Below, one piece after another: positions 25,585 to 38,331 of a stretch of DNA of 64,000 bases (positions within the stretch are counted from its first letter, which is position 1; each line of letters opens with the position of its first letter). The stretch covers positions 8,359,314 through 8,423,313 of the forward strand of contig NC_044930.1 in assembly GCF_003576645.1 (NCBI RefSeq), written 5' to 3'. Source of the DNA: Ipomoea triloba. Taxonomy: Eukaryota; Streptophyta; Magnoliopsida; Solanales; Convolvulaceae. Below the pieces are notes generated by a model, which saw nothing but the letters and a program-made list of their open reading frames with translations, did not search any database and was not told the DNA's origin. The translations under genes were made by a program, and so were the position numbers.

Positions 25585-26405
25585 TAGGGGTGGAAATAGG
25601 CTAGGCCGAGACGAGCTTTAGAAATTTAAGCCTGGGCCTGTTATGAAAATCTAGAGCCTGAGCCTAGGCTTGAGCCTGCATGTAGGCTTTTTTTAAGGCT
25701 CAAGCTCGAGCCTACAGTTGGCCTGGCCTGGCCTAAAGCCTTTTTAAAAGCCTATTTAACATATATAAGCCTACAGCTGTGTGGACCATGGTCCATGCAA
25801 TAATTTGCGACATACATAAGCTTTTAAAAAGGCTTCAAAATATATCATAAATAGGCTTTGGGCTTGTTTAAGACCTCCATTTTTAAGCCCTTTAAAGTAT
25901 ACCTGTAAAAAATTTACAAACAAATACTTAAGTTCAATTGTATTATTATTTGTTATCCTATATAATATCATAAATAATAAACAATCAACTCACATAATTA
26001 AGTTGCGATATTTCATTAAATATTATAACAGTAAGAACAGTTAATACAAAATTAAACAATAAGAATACATATAGCATGATTAGCAGCAATGTTTATAGTT
26101 GAATCATAATTTAGAATGAGATTTTGGAGGTGGAGGGTTAGAGTTTGGTAATTATATATACTTGCGATTTTATTGTAAATATAAAAATATATATTAGGTA
26201 TAAAAATAGAACACACACATATATATAGGCCAGGCCTGTAGGCCTGAAGGCCGAGCCAGTATATATAGGCCTGACTTGTTTAGTTTAATAGGCTTTTGAA
26301 ATTGGTTCAAGCCTGGCCTTTTTACTAAACGAGTTAGGCCTAACTAGGCTTTAATTAGGCCGGGCCATAGGCCCCTACAAGGGGCCTGGCCTATTCCCAC
26401 CCTTA
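25585..26405. mobile_element. hAT-like element with AGGCCTG repeats
   Basis: The ends TAGGGGTGGAAATAGGC and GCCTATTCCCACCCTTA are inverted copies of a common plant hAT terminus. Subterminal DNA is packed with GCCTGG/AGGCCT motifs. No coding sequence is present. The flanks share only ATGGAG, so the target duplication is uncertain. Confidence 0.7.
25770..25809. mobile_element. 40-bp MULE-MITE derivative
   Basis: It contains GTGGACCATGGTCCATG and ends AATAATTTGCG. It is bounded by ACATATATAAG (25759-25769) and ACATACATAAG (25810-25820). It lies within the hAT-like element, so it is younger. Confidence 0.55.
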
Positions 26406-27434
26406 AATGGAGGTAACCATTGCCATCCCAACAAATTCCACAATATGGTAATGAAACCTAAGTATCTCTCAAACATCAAAGTACATCAAATGATATTCCA
26501 GCGAATTAAAATGTTACGTTGATTTTGTTTGACAAGTCTAATTAAAAAAGGTAAGGTGGAAGTTTTAAAATTAAAATTGCATTGAATATTAACTCTATTT
26601 TTCTCTAAACTTCAAATTTCTTCTTCCAGGTGAATATTTCACGCTTTGGTTGCTGACTTGCTTTGCTGCTGGCATTAACCTTTCTAGTAGTTTCTCCCTC
26701 AATCAAAAATGAGTTTCTTTGTACTGCCACAAATTGGAGTTGGAATAAAAATCTGATCCCTCTCTTGGGCACAACCAAATTAGAGAGAGAGAAAAAAATA
26801 AATAAATCGAACTCATCCTGCTCAATTGCTGCAAAGTGGATGCTGTTCTCCATTTCGGAACCAACAAATTTTCCATTGCAGGTATACCTTTTACTTGCTT
26901 CATTATTGAGATTTTTGAATTTTGAATTTTTTTTAAAAAAAAAAAATATTATTGTGAGGCTTCTAGGTTTTTTATGTTGTGAAAAATTTCCATCATGAGT
27001 CCATAGATGATGAGAACCAATTACCAATGCCTTCTTTGTGGGAATCAATAAGATGCCTAAGTTTTATGTTGTAATTTTTTTTAAAAATATGTTGGTGAAT
27101 GCAAAGTGTTCGAAGAAATGTCTTAGAGACATTACTTTTCTGTTTTGAATTGTAGTGATTTCGTTATATTTTTTCTATGTGGGTGGGTGAAACTATAGTG
27201 GTTTCTTTATTGTTCTTCAAGCTCTAGATGCGAATCACATTTGCAAACCACTTTCAATTCAAAGTAAATTGTATACGTTTTGGTTTTAACTTGCAATCAC
27301 TGAAATAAAATTGTTTGTAGTTCAATAACGTGGAGAGTTAAGTAAACGTCGATTTATTAAGGAGTCATTGCTGGTGCCAGGAGTACTGCTATTAATCTAG
27401 GTTTCGTTCATCATTCATCAGACGCAACAGCACA
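26406..27434 (+). promoter_or_regulatory. GLE1 promoter and 5' UTR region
   Basis: This gene-free stretch precedes the split start codon of GLE1. It contains the leader exon whose last two bases are the AT of the start codon. The transcription start was not located. ORFs on either strand here have no recognisable domain. Confidence 0.45.
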
Positions 27435-30400
27435 ATGTAAGAATTTTATATCTTGTTCTTCTCAATTGTTATACAAGTTTGGTTCTGTTTCTTCTTTCTT
27501 TTGCATTTCACATTTTAATGTTCTTGCCATGGGAATAGTTGGCTGTGTTATTATTGGGAATTAAAAGAATTATGTTTCTGAAAGTGATTAATTTTTGCTG
27601 ATTTATGGAGTTTTTCTGAGCAGGGTAGCTGTGAAATTCAAACTTACTGTTCCTGAAAATGTTGATGGGATTGCGCTTGATCCAGAACCTGATTGGAGCT
27701 TTGATGCTCTATTACTGGAGCTCAATTCAATTGAAAGGAAGATTACTGCATCTCCAAAGTTTCCAGCTTATACCAAAATGCAACCGCGGTCTGTATTTTA
27801 GTATGAGTCAGTTGACTGTATCTGCATTAGTTTATGGTGAATTAGCATCCATGTGATGACATGTGCTTTCTGTTCTTTCTCAGGGATCTGTCTACATCAA
27901 AAAGTGGTGCTCGGACGGGTTTCGTGATGCAGGTGGATGAGATTGTAAGCAATAGCGAGGATGAGGTTTCTGAACAATCTGCCACTGTGGGAAAGCGGTT
28001 CAACTTTGACGAACTCTATACAAGGTACCTACTCATTGATTGTGTTGAATCAACTAATTAACAATGAGATACATATGATATCAATAGAAAGCCTCAATGA
28101 GATATAAGGTACTTTGTCCACTAAAGAAACATTGAGATTTTAGATACAAAAGTGCACTTTCACAATGATTATTAATTATTTATATGTGCAATCTCTTTTC
28201 ACAATTTATGATGTTTAATAAATTTGAGGTGTGTTTCTCCTCCCTTTGAAATGATATGATAAAACACAAAGTACATTATGGCCTATGGATAGGTTCTTGA
28301 TAGTTTAGTATTAGTTTAATAATGTTAAAACTGCTAATTAAGTTATTTGATTATTGTTTGTCCTTACTTTTCTTTAGTGCTGAATATGATATTCTATATT
28401 TCTTCAGTGATAGTGATATTTCAAAAGATCAGTCAGCCTTTGAAGCTGAACATCATCTAATGGATAAAGTGGGGTTGGTGGAAGGTGCTTTGTCTGAGTT
28501 AACTCATGACCATCATCTTAGTGTAACGGTAGGCAACTTCATTCATTTACATTCTATTCTCTCCATATAATGATGTTTTAAAACAGTAAGAGTTATGTTC
28601 TATTTCAAAATCAATTCCAAGTACTTTGATGTTTTCATGAAAGCTGCTACTTTGGCAATCTAGGGGTATATGAACATCACTAGTATTTTGTTTCACAAGC
28701 TTCTCTGTTTATCCTGCAAAAGCATAAACCTCATCCCTTTTATTCCTGTAATTAACAGGAGGAAGTTAGAACACAAATATTAGCATTAGAAACAGATCTG
28801 ATGGGTGAAAAACAGAAGTTTGCCTCTACACTTGCAAAAGTTGTGAAGAATGCTGAAACACAACAGGAAATGGATCGGAGACTTGGCATGCAATATCAGC
28901 GCAAAATGTAAACTTCTACATTTACTTAATCAGGAATGTCAATGTAAAAATATAAAACTACATTTCAAGCATATTTAGAAAGATGAGTCTGTTCATGATA
29001 TTTTAGAATCTTTAACCATAAGATACTACTAACCGGTTTGGATTATTTGTTATATACCAAGAAATGTTCTTTTAGTTGTTTCATTTTCTGCCTATATAGT
29101 GTTCTGGTATGAGTTTAGGTATCCTTGACTTTTATTGGATTATAATAGTGCAGAAGCGCTTGATGATCACTTGATAGCCGTACAAAGGGATCATGAACAT
29201 AGATCCCAAATAGAAGAAAGGAGAATAAGAGATGATGCAGCCCGTGAAGAGGCTAAAAAAAGAGAGAAAGCTCTTCAGGAAGAGAAAGCTAGGCTAGAAA
29301 AAGTTCGAGCTGAAGCAGAGGTTTGATTCTGTCTCATTTAATATCTTTATATTCCAGATAAATGTACAACCTGTAAATGTACTTGAATATGAAATCCTTA
29401 CTATTAACATGTCTCTCTTATGTGTCCCCAAAATCTCAGATTAATTTGTTTTATTTTTCTTATTGAAATTCCATGGCATATTTTTGACTCACTTACCTTT
29501 GTTTGTTTTATTTATTTATTTAATTTTTATAACTGTTGGGAAGTTATCCTTTATATTATAGTTGTCACTTAAGTGCTTATAATTATTTTATTCTTTTTTT
29601 CCTAATACCAAATACTGTATTTATTAAGAGATTTATTTTTGTTTTGGATTTTTTTTTGGGTAAAGTTGCTTTGTTTTGTGCAACATATAACTTCAAGACT
29701 GCAATTTATTGTTCAACATTTCTCATGGTCATCCTTTGACCATGTGAGCTGTTGCTGTTCCATCTTTTCCATCGACTTCTTTAATTACTTCATTTAAATA
29801 CCTTTTTCTTGGACCATTCTATCTACTATGAATTACACTTATTCACTATGATACTCTTCTTGTTTTGTTAGAAAATGAACATTTTAAAATTTAAATAGAA
29901 CACTCAGCTTTGTTAGTGCTCATAAGTTTTTATTTACCAGATGCAAGCTAAACTAGAAGCCGAAAGAATTGAAAAAGCAAAAGTAGCTGAATTGGAAGCT
30001 CAGCGGAAAGCAGCTGAGGAGGCTGCAGAGAAGAAAGCCTCTGAGAATGTTAAAAATAATACAGCTGATGCTCCTGAGGTTGTAAACAAGGTCTCAGGGC
30101 AGGCAGTGGAATTAGGATCTGATGTACAAAATTCTCTACAATCACGAGGTGCATTTTGATCGTAGCTATTCTGGTGAAATTTTTTCATTATTTACAATTC
30201 AAAATGAGTATATCTTTTTGACACAAGTCACAATACACTTATTGTAAAATGAACATCACATATGTGCTTAGTCATGGGTGTCTGCCTTCTGACTTCTGAG
30301 GTTGTAATTTTGCATTGTGGCAGGAAAGATTGTCAAAGGTGCAGAAAATGCTTTGAATTTAGAGGAGAAAAGATTGAAGATCTATAAGGAATTAGCTGTA

Positions 30401-32862
30401 AAAAATGAGACTCTGGGTTTGGGCTCCAAAAGGGTAATCATTATCAAAAGAGCTTTCTGCTTAGATTTGTTAAATGTTATCATTTTCTACTCTGAGGAGG
30501 AACATATAATTTCTGTGTATATTTAATCATGTACTCTATGTTTCACTTGAAAAAGTGTGGCTGAAGTAGGGTTCAAATTCTCACATTTGTTTCTTGAGAA
30601 TCTATTAAACATCCCTTATATTTTAACATGCAAGGATGAGATATAATGAATATTTCATCAATAAGGACACAAATTGTGGTTAAAACAAATTGCCCCACAT
30701 TTTTAATTCCAAGGATGGTAACTGACATTAATATTTTGTGTATAATACAGTATTATATTATGTCATTAATTATTGGCAAACTTCTTTCTGAGCAGGAATA
30801 TGAAACACAGAAAAGTGATATGCGGAGGAGGATTAGAACCATCTCTGGTGTAAAAGAAAATATCAGGTGAGAAGGATACCTATGTTTAGGCAACTAGGTC
30901 TATTTCCTATAGTTTCCAAATGATAAGACCTTTTTGGACAACTACTCTTGAAGTTGAACTAATTGTATTGTTTTTGATACACTGCTCACCTACTATTTCC
31001 TCTTCCACAGTGTGAAAGCAGATGAGTTGATTAAGTTAATAAATTATTCACCATGTCCTCAATCCATCAGCATTGCTATGTTTGCCGAACAGGTAAATGT
31101 TTAATTATTGTTTTTAGTAAGACTCTTTTCTCTGGCTTTGCAGTTTACTGGCTTAATTTTCTCTAATATAAGCATACTAAGCAAGGTGCCTTAGAGATTT
31201 CTGAAACTTTTTGAATCATACGCATTCCTTCTTTTGGTTAGTAGTTTTAGTTTATTATACTTGAAGAATGGTAGAGTTAAGATGAATACCTCTCCTCCCT
31301 TCTCTCTAATGGTGTCCTTTTCTGCATAGAGTATGGAGCATTCTTGGTGGTTTGTATGTTCTTGATGCAATGATGAAGTATTTAAGCTCATTTTTGCAAA
31401 CATATGCTTCATAATTCTGGTTTGGAGTAAACAAGTATACTGAACATGTTCCTGTTTGCAATATTGCAGGTGGTCTCCTGGTGTGTGAGTCGTGCTGGAA
31501 ACTCTAACAGTATCCCTTATGCTTATGGCCGTGTAATTGTTCTTGTTACATCAAAGGTAAATCGTCTTGTTTCTTCCTTGCTATTTCAGGTAACTAGTAG
31601 TTATTATTGTCTACAGGACAAAGATGCTGAAGTAAGCTCTGAAAAACTGAGAATATGTTCCAATTTTTAAATTAGTTGCAATTAAAATTGGAATGCTGAA
31701 TAACGTGAGGGATTAAATTGATTAAAATGGGAAAATAACAAATGAATATAATTTTATCCTTCTAATTGATGTTGAATCCTTCCTTCCTTTGTCTGAGTTT
31801 CTTAACAAATATGTTGTGGTTGACTAACAACCCTCCCACCAGAAAAGATATTTAATGTGCTCTTTCCTTTAAAAATTTCCATTCACAGCCCTTTATATTG
31901 AGATGGCTAACAAGTGATACAACTGAATCAGTTAGCTCTAAAAGCTTCATGGTTTGTTTGAAAAACAAAATGGACTCTTTTATTTTTCACTTTCTTTCTA
32001 TTCTAATAAAATACACCCGTAATTGTACCATTTAATTTGCCATCTCCTTTACCCTTAAAATTTTCTGTTCTCTGCCCTTAATATTGAGATGGCTAACAAG
32101 TGATACAAGTCCAACTGAATCAGTTAGCTCCAAAAGCTTCTTATTTCTTGATTTTACTCTATTTTCTTTGACGTCAGGTCCCGCTTGCAATGGATATTCT
32201 CATAGCTGAATTGAACAAAGTATGCATTTATACAGTCCCAAAGCATATAAGTTACTCTCAGGTAATTAATATTTCACTGACATATTCAGTTAGTATTTTA
32301 ACTTCCAGAGTGATCTATCATTTTGTTTCTTTTGGTGCAATTTGTGGTTAAAATATTGTAATGTAGTTAAATAGCATCGATGTTCTTGTTTCTAAGTAAT
32401 TTTTCTCAAATCATGACTTAATTAGCACATGGACATAGTTGATTGAATTAATTTTAGTTCTGGACCTCTGGTACCTTGACTATTGAGTTTTACAACTTTT
32501 GGTCCTCTAAATCTAGCAATTTTTGGACTGAAAATGGCACATTTTCAATAATTTGGGATCAAATTTGGTCAATTTTAAACTCAAGGACCAAAAGTGGAAA
32601 AATAGAATAGTCGAGAGACTAAATTAACTCACTTTTGATTCTGTCCTTTGCCTTCCTCATTCGTACTTTCCCCACCCCCCTTATTGCTTGCATAAATACA
32701 TTTCGCATGGCAACTTTCAGTCAGTATTCAAGACCAAAGAAGCTTACTATAGAGCTATCGGCTTTCAAGATGATGGAAAGATTGAAACTGTTGATAGTTA
32801 TCTAAATCGGTTATGTGCCTACATGAAACTCTATGGAGCTCTTGTTCAGGTTTGCTGCTTCA

Positions 32863-32914
<52 letters not shown>

Positions 32915-34376
32915 TTTTTTTTTTTTTNNNNNNNNNNNNNNNNNNNNNNNNNNNNNNNNNNNNNNNNNNNNNNNNNNNNNNNNNNNNNNNNNNNNNNNNN
33001 NNNNNNNNNNNNNNNNNNNNNNNNNNNNNNNNNNNNNNNNNNNNNNNNNNNNNNNNNNNNNNNNNNNNNNNNNNNNNNNNNNNNNNNNNNNNNNNNNNNN
33101 NNNNNNNNNNNNNNNNNNNNNNNNNNNNNNNNNNNNNNNNNNNNNNNNNNNNNNNNNNNNNNNNNNNNNNNNNNNNNNNNNNNNNNNNNNNNNNNNNNNN
33201 NNNNNNNNNNNNNNNNNNNNNNNNNNNNNNNNNNNNNNNNNNNNNNNNNNNNNNNNNNNNNNNNNNNNNNNNNNNNNNNNNNNNNNNNNNNNNNNNNNNN
33301 NNNNNNNNNNNNNNNNNNNNNNNNNNNNNNNNNNNNNNNNNNNNNNNNNNNNNNNNNNNNNNNNNNNNNNNNNNNNNNNNNNNNNNNNNNNNNNNNNNNN
33401 NNNNNNNNNNNNNNNNNNNNNNNNNNNNNNNNNNNNNNNNNNNNNNNNNNNNNNNNNNNNNNNNNNNNNNNNNNNNNNNNNNNNNNNNNNNNNNNNNNNN
33501 NNNNNNNNNNNNNNNNNNNNNNNNNNNNNNNNNNNNNNNNNNNNNNNNNNNNNNNNNNNNNNNNNNNNNNNNNNNNNNNNNNNNNNNNNNNNNNNNNNNN
33601 NNNNNNNNNNNNNNNNNNNNNNNNNNNNNNNNNNNNNNNNNNNNNNNNNNNNNNNNNNNNNNNNNNNNNNNNNNNNNNNNNNNNNNNNNNNNNNNNNNNN
33701 NNNNNNNNNNNNNNNNNNNNNNNNNNNNNNNNNNNNNNNNNNNNNNNNNNNNNNNNNCCCCCCCCCCCCACCCCCACCCCCCCTAGCTCTTTTACAACTA
33801 ATAGAATTTGATAAGGAGTATTTATTTAATTTTGTTAGTTCGACTTTTTGAGTTTGTTTGTATCTGATGAAATGTGTCTTCCAGACCGAAGTTGAGGGCT
33901 TCCAAAACTTGCATGGCCACCGAGAAGGTTGGGCATGGTTGGCTAGATTCTTAAATGCAGTCCCGGCAAACTTGTATACTGCTACTGCGCTACAAGCATT
34001 TCTTGAAGTATGTTGGCTAATAACTATTTCTTATGCTCAGTTGAACATTATTTACAAAGCAACTTTTTCTTTTCTCATATTAAGTATACTCATGTAGACA
34101 TTGTTTACAAGTTCAACTAGCTACTCTGCTCACAAGGTTCTCATGCCATATCTGCAGATGGCAGGTTTTGTACTATACAGGAAATACAAGTATCATTTCG
34201 AGAAACTACTAAATATCATAGCCAAAGACTTCATGAAAGCAATTGAAGATTTACAGTCAAGCCCAGTCACCACCAGGCTCCGGAGTTACATAGAGTCAAA
34301 GCAGTATCTCAATGAACCGGAAGGGTGGCGTCTAAAGACTTCCTTAGATTCAAGCTATTTTGTTCCTGATGGCTGA
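27435..34376 (+). CDS. GLE1: GLE1 mRNA export factor
   Basis: Fifteen coding exons join in frame to 620 aa: 27435-27436, 27624-27788, 27884-28024, 28408-28528, 28759-28907, 29149-29320, 29941-30148, 30324-30433, 30796-30866, 31011-31092, 31470-31556, 32178-32261, 32721-32849, 33885-34007 and 34158-34376. The protein begins MVAVKFKLTVPENVDGIALD. A long charged coiled coil follows (EERRIRDDAAREEAKKREKA), then the helical GLE1 domain (CPQSISIAMFAEQ, VCIYTVPKHI, LNRLCAYMKLYGALVQ, GWAWLARFLNAVPAN, EPEGWRLKTSL). By family, GLE1 sits at the cytoplasmic face of the nuclear pore and, with inositol hexakisphosphate, activates the DEAD-box helicase DBP5/LOS4. The ATG is split: AT ends exon 1 and G opens exon 2. 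Intron 13 contains an assembly gap, but exon phases match across it and the joined protein aligns with the family, so no exon seems lost. Confidence 0.93.
31850..32150 (+). repeat. Diverged tandem duplication in GLE1 intron 11
   Basis: GAGATGGCTAACAAGTGATAC followed by CTGAATCAGTTAGCTC(T/C)AAAAGC occurs near 31902 and again near 32087, a period of about 186 bp. The copies differ by a small indel and substitutions, so the duplication is old and natural. Confidence 0.75.
32444..32630. mobile_element. Foldback MITE in GLE1 intron 12
   Basis: Inverted arms start GAATTAATTTTAGTTC and end GACTAAATTAACTC, with 'ACTTTTGGTCCTC' paired to 'GGACCAAAAGTGG'. Same style as the element in BTB intron 10. 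Confidence 0.6.
32864..33776. other. C-run, T-run and 830-base assembly gap
   Basis: A run of 51 C (32864-32914) and 13 T leads into N from 32928 to 33757, followed by more C-rich sequence. Homopolymers on both edges suggest that the flanking bases are unreliable. The gap is wholly within GLE1 intron 13. Confidence 0.9.
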
Positions 34377-36064
34377 TAGCAGCAACAGCATAACCCATCA
34401 AATAGATTTTTCTACCGCTCGCAAATGAATTTCTGACGGCCAAAGGTTATCTCACCCGCCCAATTCATTTGCTTTTATATGGGGGGAGTAAAAGGTGAAG
34501 AAAGGATGTGTACTTGGCCAAGATGTTGGTGGCTTGGTGGACCTCTTCTCAAAGCAGAACTTGAAGATCTGGGATCTAAATTTTAACATTTTAAAAATTC
34601 TGAGATTTTGAGGATGTTTTTGCATTTTAAGCCTAATCCGTAGTATGCTACTGAGTACCGAGTATAGTAGTTGTTGGCAGGCATCTATAGGACCGGTGAT
34701 TCTCTTGAGTTGCTAGATGAAATTGAAACGCAAAAGAAGCGTACAAACGTATGAAATATAAATGTGTGTTTGTATTTTTTTTTAAAAAAATTATGTATAA
34801 ATATTAGTTTATTAGTTTCTTTTCAAGAAATTTATTTTTGAATATTTTAAAATTAAGGTAACGATCGTAAAATTTCATAAATTATGAGACAAAATGTTTC
34901 ATAAATTACTATTTATAATTTCTTTATAAAAGTAGAACAAGTTCAAAGGGAGCCAAACATCTTGTGTTCAGTTGACACCTTTGTGGTCCTCCTTAAGCGA
35001 AGGTCAGAGGATCTAACATTGGTGGCCTATTGACTCGAAGGTATGGACAAAATAGTGCTATTTAGAAGTCGGTTTGAGATGTTTTTAAATCTTAATTTCC
35101 TTTTTATTCAATAGTTTGTGTTTGTCAAATTTTATTGTTTTGTATTTTGTAATTTCAATTAATTAAAACACTAAAAAATAATTACTAAAGTTAATTTTCA
35201 AGTCTTTGAGAGTTTGAAAAATAGACTCTAAAGTTGAATACTTGAATAAATTTAAAAATTTAAAAGTTTGAAATAAATGAAGTAATGAACTATTAACATA
35301 TTAAAATAGTCAATTGTGAATTGATAAAGAAATTATGTTAGATTGATACGGAGTAAATTATATAAGGCATGCATTTAAATTTTGAAAAAAATTAAGATGC
35401 TTACATATCTTTAATAATGTAAAAAAAAAAAATCTCATAATTTTAATTAGTGTGTATCCCATTCTCATTCTTGGTCATGTATGAGCCTCAATTTCCTAAC
35501 GAAGAGGATTGGAAAATCCAATATGAAAAGTTAAAATGATTGTAGAAGGAGGTCAGCAGTTTGTATTGTCTTATTTATTTATTTTTTTACTCATAAAATT
35601 AACGCTATGTAGTATAATTTTCAATTGAGCATTGAAAATTCTTTAATTATAAAGATGTCATTATATTTTTTTTGCATATGATCTGCAACAGTACATCATT
35701 TGTGATGGATGATTGTGATACACAGACATGTAATAAAGAATTCTTTGTCCTTGAATAATTTCCCGATCACAAGAAATAATAGAAAATTTAAAGTTAAGAA
35801 CAGATGTATTCTCCCCATCTCTCCTCCCCGCCTGATTGTCATTTCTAAATAATTTTCCTTACCTCTAATGTGATTCTAAAGCTTAAGTAGAGCCTTAAGG
35901 ATGAGAGTTTCTTAACATCTCATCATAAGATTTAAGTCTTTAAAATATCATAAAGCTATGCAATTAAGTCCTTTGCAAAGTCATCATGGATGTGAGCCCC
36001 AATCAACTTTAAGAAGATTAGAAGAGTTTGAGGCTAGCTCATGGCATTGTGCTCAAGTTTGCCT
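34377..36064. other. GLE1 3' UTR, then AT-rich intergenic DNA
   Basis: The first few hundred bases are probably GLE1 3' UTR. After about 34750 the DNA becomes AT-rich with no gene. Confidence 0.45.
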
Positions 36065-36418
36065 ATTAGAGCATTCATTATAGAAGTTATTTGAGGGTTT
36101 TTTCACAATTTTTTAAAAAGTGAGTGTCAACATGACAGAGAGAGTAATTTTCACTCCTACAAAACAAGAGTTATTTCAGAAAAAAATGTGACCCACACAA
36201 CAGTTACTTCAGCCTCGCACACTACTGTGTGTGGCTGTCAAACATGCGCCTAGCTTTGAGCAAGTCAGGCGCGCCTGACAAAGCCTTTAATATTTTTTTT
36301 AAAATCAAATTTGTTTTGTTTTGTTTTTTTTCCTCTCTTCTCATTTTCTATTTTCTAGTCACACTTACAAAAACTGCTCAAAAATCACAAAAGAACTCTA
36401 GTATTAAGGATGCTCTTA
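36065..36418. mobile_element. MITE, 'AGAGCAT' type
   Basis: The ends TTAGAGCATTCATTA and TTAAGGATGCTCTTA are inverted copies. The middle carries GGCGCGCC and a TCTC-rich block, as in the related element at 17861-18192. Confidence 0.55.
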
Positions 36419-37940
36419 GCTCAAGTGAAGAAATTCATATTCTCAATCTACACTCATGTTTGTAGCCTAACATTATGTGTGAATCAAAGGTACCAATTTT
36501 ATACCACCAAAATGGGTAAATCGATATGTTTTCCTCTATTTTTCGAGTTTTAAATAACTTTGCAACAAAATTAGAAGGGCTGGTTAGAAATTTGCTTGGA
36601 GGGGTAAATGAATGGAAACAAGGCCGGTTTTTTTGTTTTTTTGTTTTTTGTTTTTTGTTTGTTTTTGTTTTTTTTGTTTTTTTGTTTTTTGTTTTTTTTT
36701 TTTATTTGTGTGCCCTGTGCTGGTAAATAAGTGAGGCCCTATCAAAGTATAAATAAATTGCGAATGGAAGAAAAGTGATTCGAGTGAATATTACGGAGTA
36801 TAAATTTTTTTTTTTTGAATAATACTTAGTAGAATTTAGATTAGTCATGAAAATCTAATTTTGAGCTAATATAATCACAAATACATATACTAATTATTGG
36901 GGCAGGGCTCGACTAGAGTCCCCAAAATTTTGGAACCCTGTGCTGTTGTACATCTTGCACGCCTTAAAATCCTGAATGAAAACATAATGAGTGAGAAGTG
37001 AAGATTCTCCATATCTTTACGATACAAAACATTATAGAATACTTGACAACTGATTGTAGAAACAATAAGATTTGAGAATCATCTAGAGGCTAGAATCAAT
37101 CGTAAGATTATTTAGAGAAGAAGAATTGGATGTGATTTGGTCATACTTTTTTTTATTTTTTTGGAGTTACAATGAAAGCTCATAGTTACTACGTGAATAT
37201 GCGTACTGGATAAGCACTGTTTGTAATTCCAGTTAACAAAAAATTATAAGAAGGTAAATCAATATATATTGTCTACAGTTGACCGACTCAAATCAATAAG
37301 ATAAATATGTCGCTCCTGCAAAATTAAATTTGTAACTTTGTAGTTATCAAGTCAACAAATTAACTAACGTTGTGATACTTTTAAAGTCGGGAGCTGACAC
37401 ATTTTTCAATTAAGGCCCAAAGATGATAGAAAGTCTTGATTGGATATTGTATGTGCACACGAAAACTATAATCTGACCAGTACGTTGATTGGGTGATTAA
37501 TAATTTACCTCCATAGTAATTCTAGGAGTGATGTTCTGTGAATTTAGAATTAATCTATTAAATTTAAAATAATCTAAGTTTTAAAACTATACAACAACAA
37601 TAATGATAATAAAAGTTGTCAAAAAAAAAAAAAAAAAAACTCTGCTAGGCGTTGCCCGTTGGCCAGTTGCTGCCCATGCTCCTGAACAGAAAGGGACATA
37701 TTTTATCGGAATCTTAGCAAATTTTGCTGCGTTCACACTACGTGTAAAACAAGATTCCAAATTAGCGCATAACTGCTCAAAGATAAAACTCCATAAATTG
37801 CACACGAGTCGAGGTAAAACCTGTGCTACGTGTCAACATCTCAATACCCCAACTTCATCACAACTACAAATACTTTGACACGTGCAAGTCTGCTCTGGAT
37901 AAGGATAAACTCAAACTGTCCCGACTCCCCAGTCCCCACC
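36419..37940. other. Intergenic DNA with a G/T low-complexity tract
   Basis: A (T5-8 G)n tract runs from about 36627 to 36705. An A-run lies at 37621-37639. No gene was recognised. Confidence 0.5.
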
Positions 37941-38130
37941 CAGTCGTTATACATGGTCCACAGTGGGTCATGGTTGATACTGCAGTTGTGTGGAATTGAT
38001 ACTGCAGTTGTGTTGAAAGGGAACTGTAGTTGCGCGGAACAGAGGTCGTGTCGTCCATCTGGAACTGCAGTATCAACTATGATCATGGTCCACAATGCAT
38101 TGTGGACCATGGTCCATCATATAATTTGCG
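37941..38130. mobile_element. MULE-type MITE, GGACCATGGTCC family
   Basis: A 190-bp element flanked by GTCCCCACC (37932-37940) and GTCCCCACA (38131-38139), a 9-bp duplication with one mismatch. The right end carries GGACCATGGTCCAT and AATTTGCG, as in the 25.8-kb and 46.7-kb elements. Inside, GATACTGCAGTTGTGT is repeated directly and once inversely. Confidence 0.7.
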
Positions 38131-38331
38131 GTCCCCACAACCCCATTTATTATTTATTAGAGTAAAATCTATTTTTGTCCTAGATTTATGGTGCATTGGA
38201 AATATTTAGTCGGATTTTATAAATTTGGTCACATTTTATCCAGAGTTTGTTAAAGTTGGATAATATTTGTTCAAAGTTACCATTATCGTTTATCAGCCGT
38301 ATATTTGAAGGGACTTTGTTAAATCCATTTT

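Noticed and set aside
26605..27048. 147-aa minus-strand ORF and 111-aa plus-strand ORF upstream of GLE1
   Set aside because: Low-complexity residues and no recognisable domain; the region is better read as GLE1 leader and promoter.
32688..33851. Long ORFs through the gap encoding poly-proline and X
   Set aside because: They read through N and a C-homopolymer. The real coding is the GLE1 exon at 32721-32849 only.
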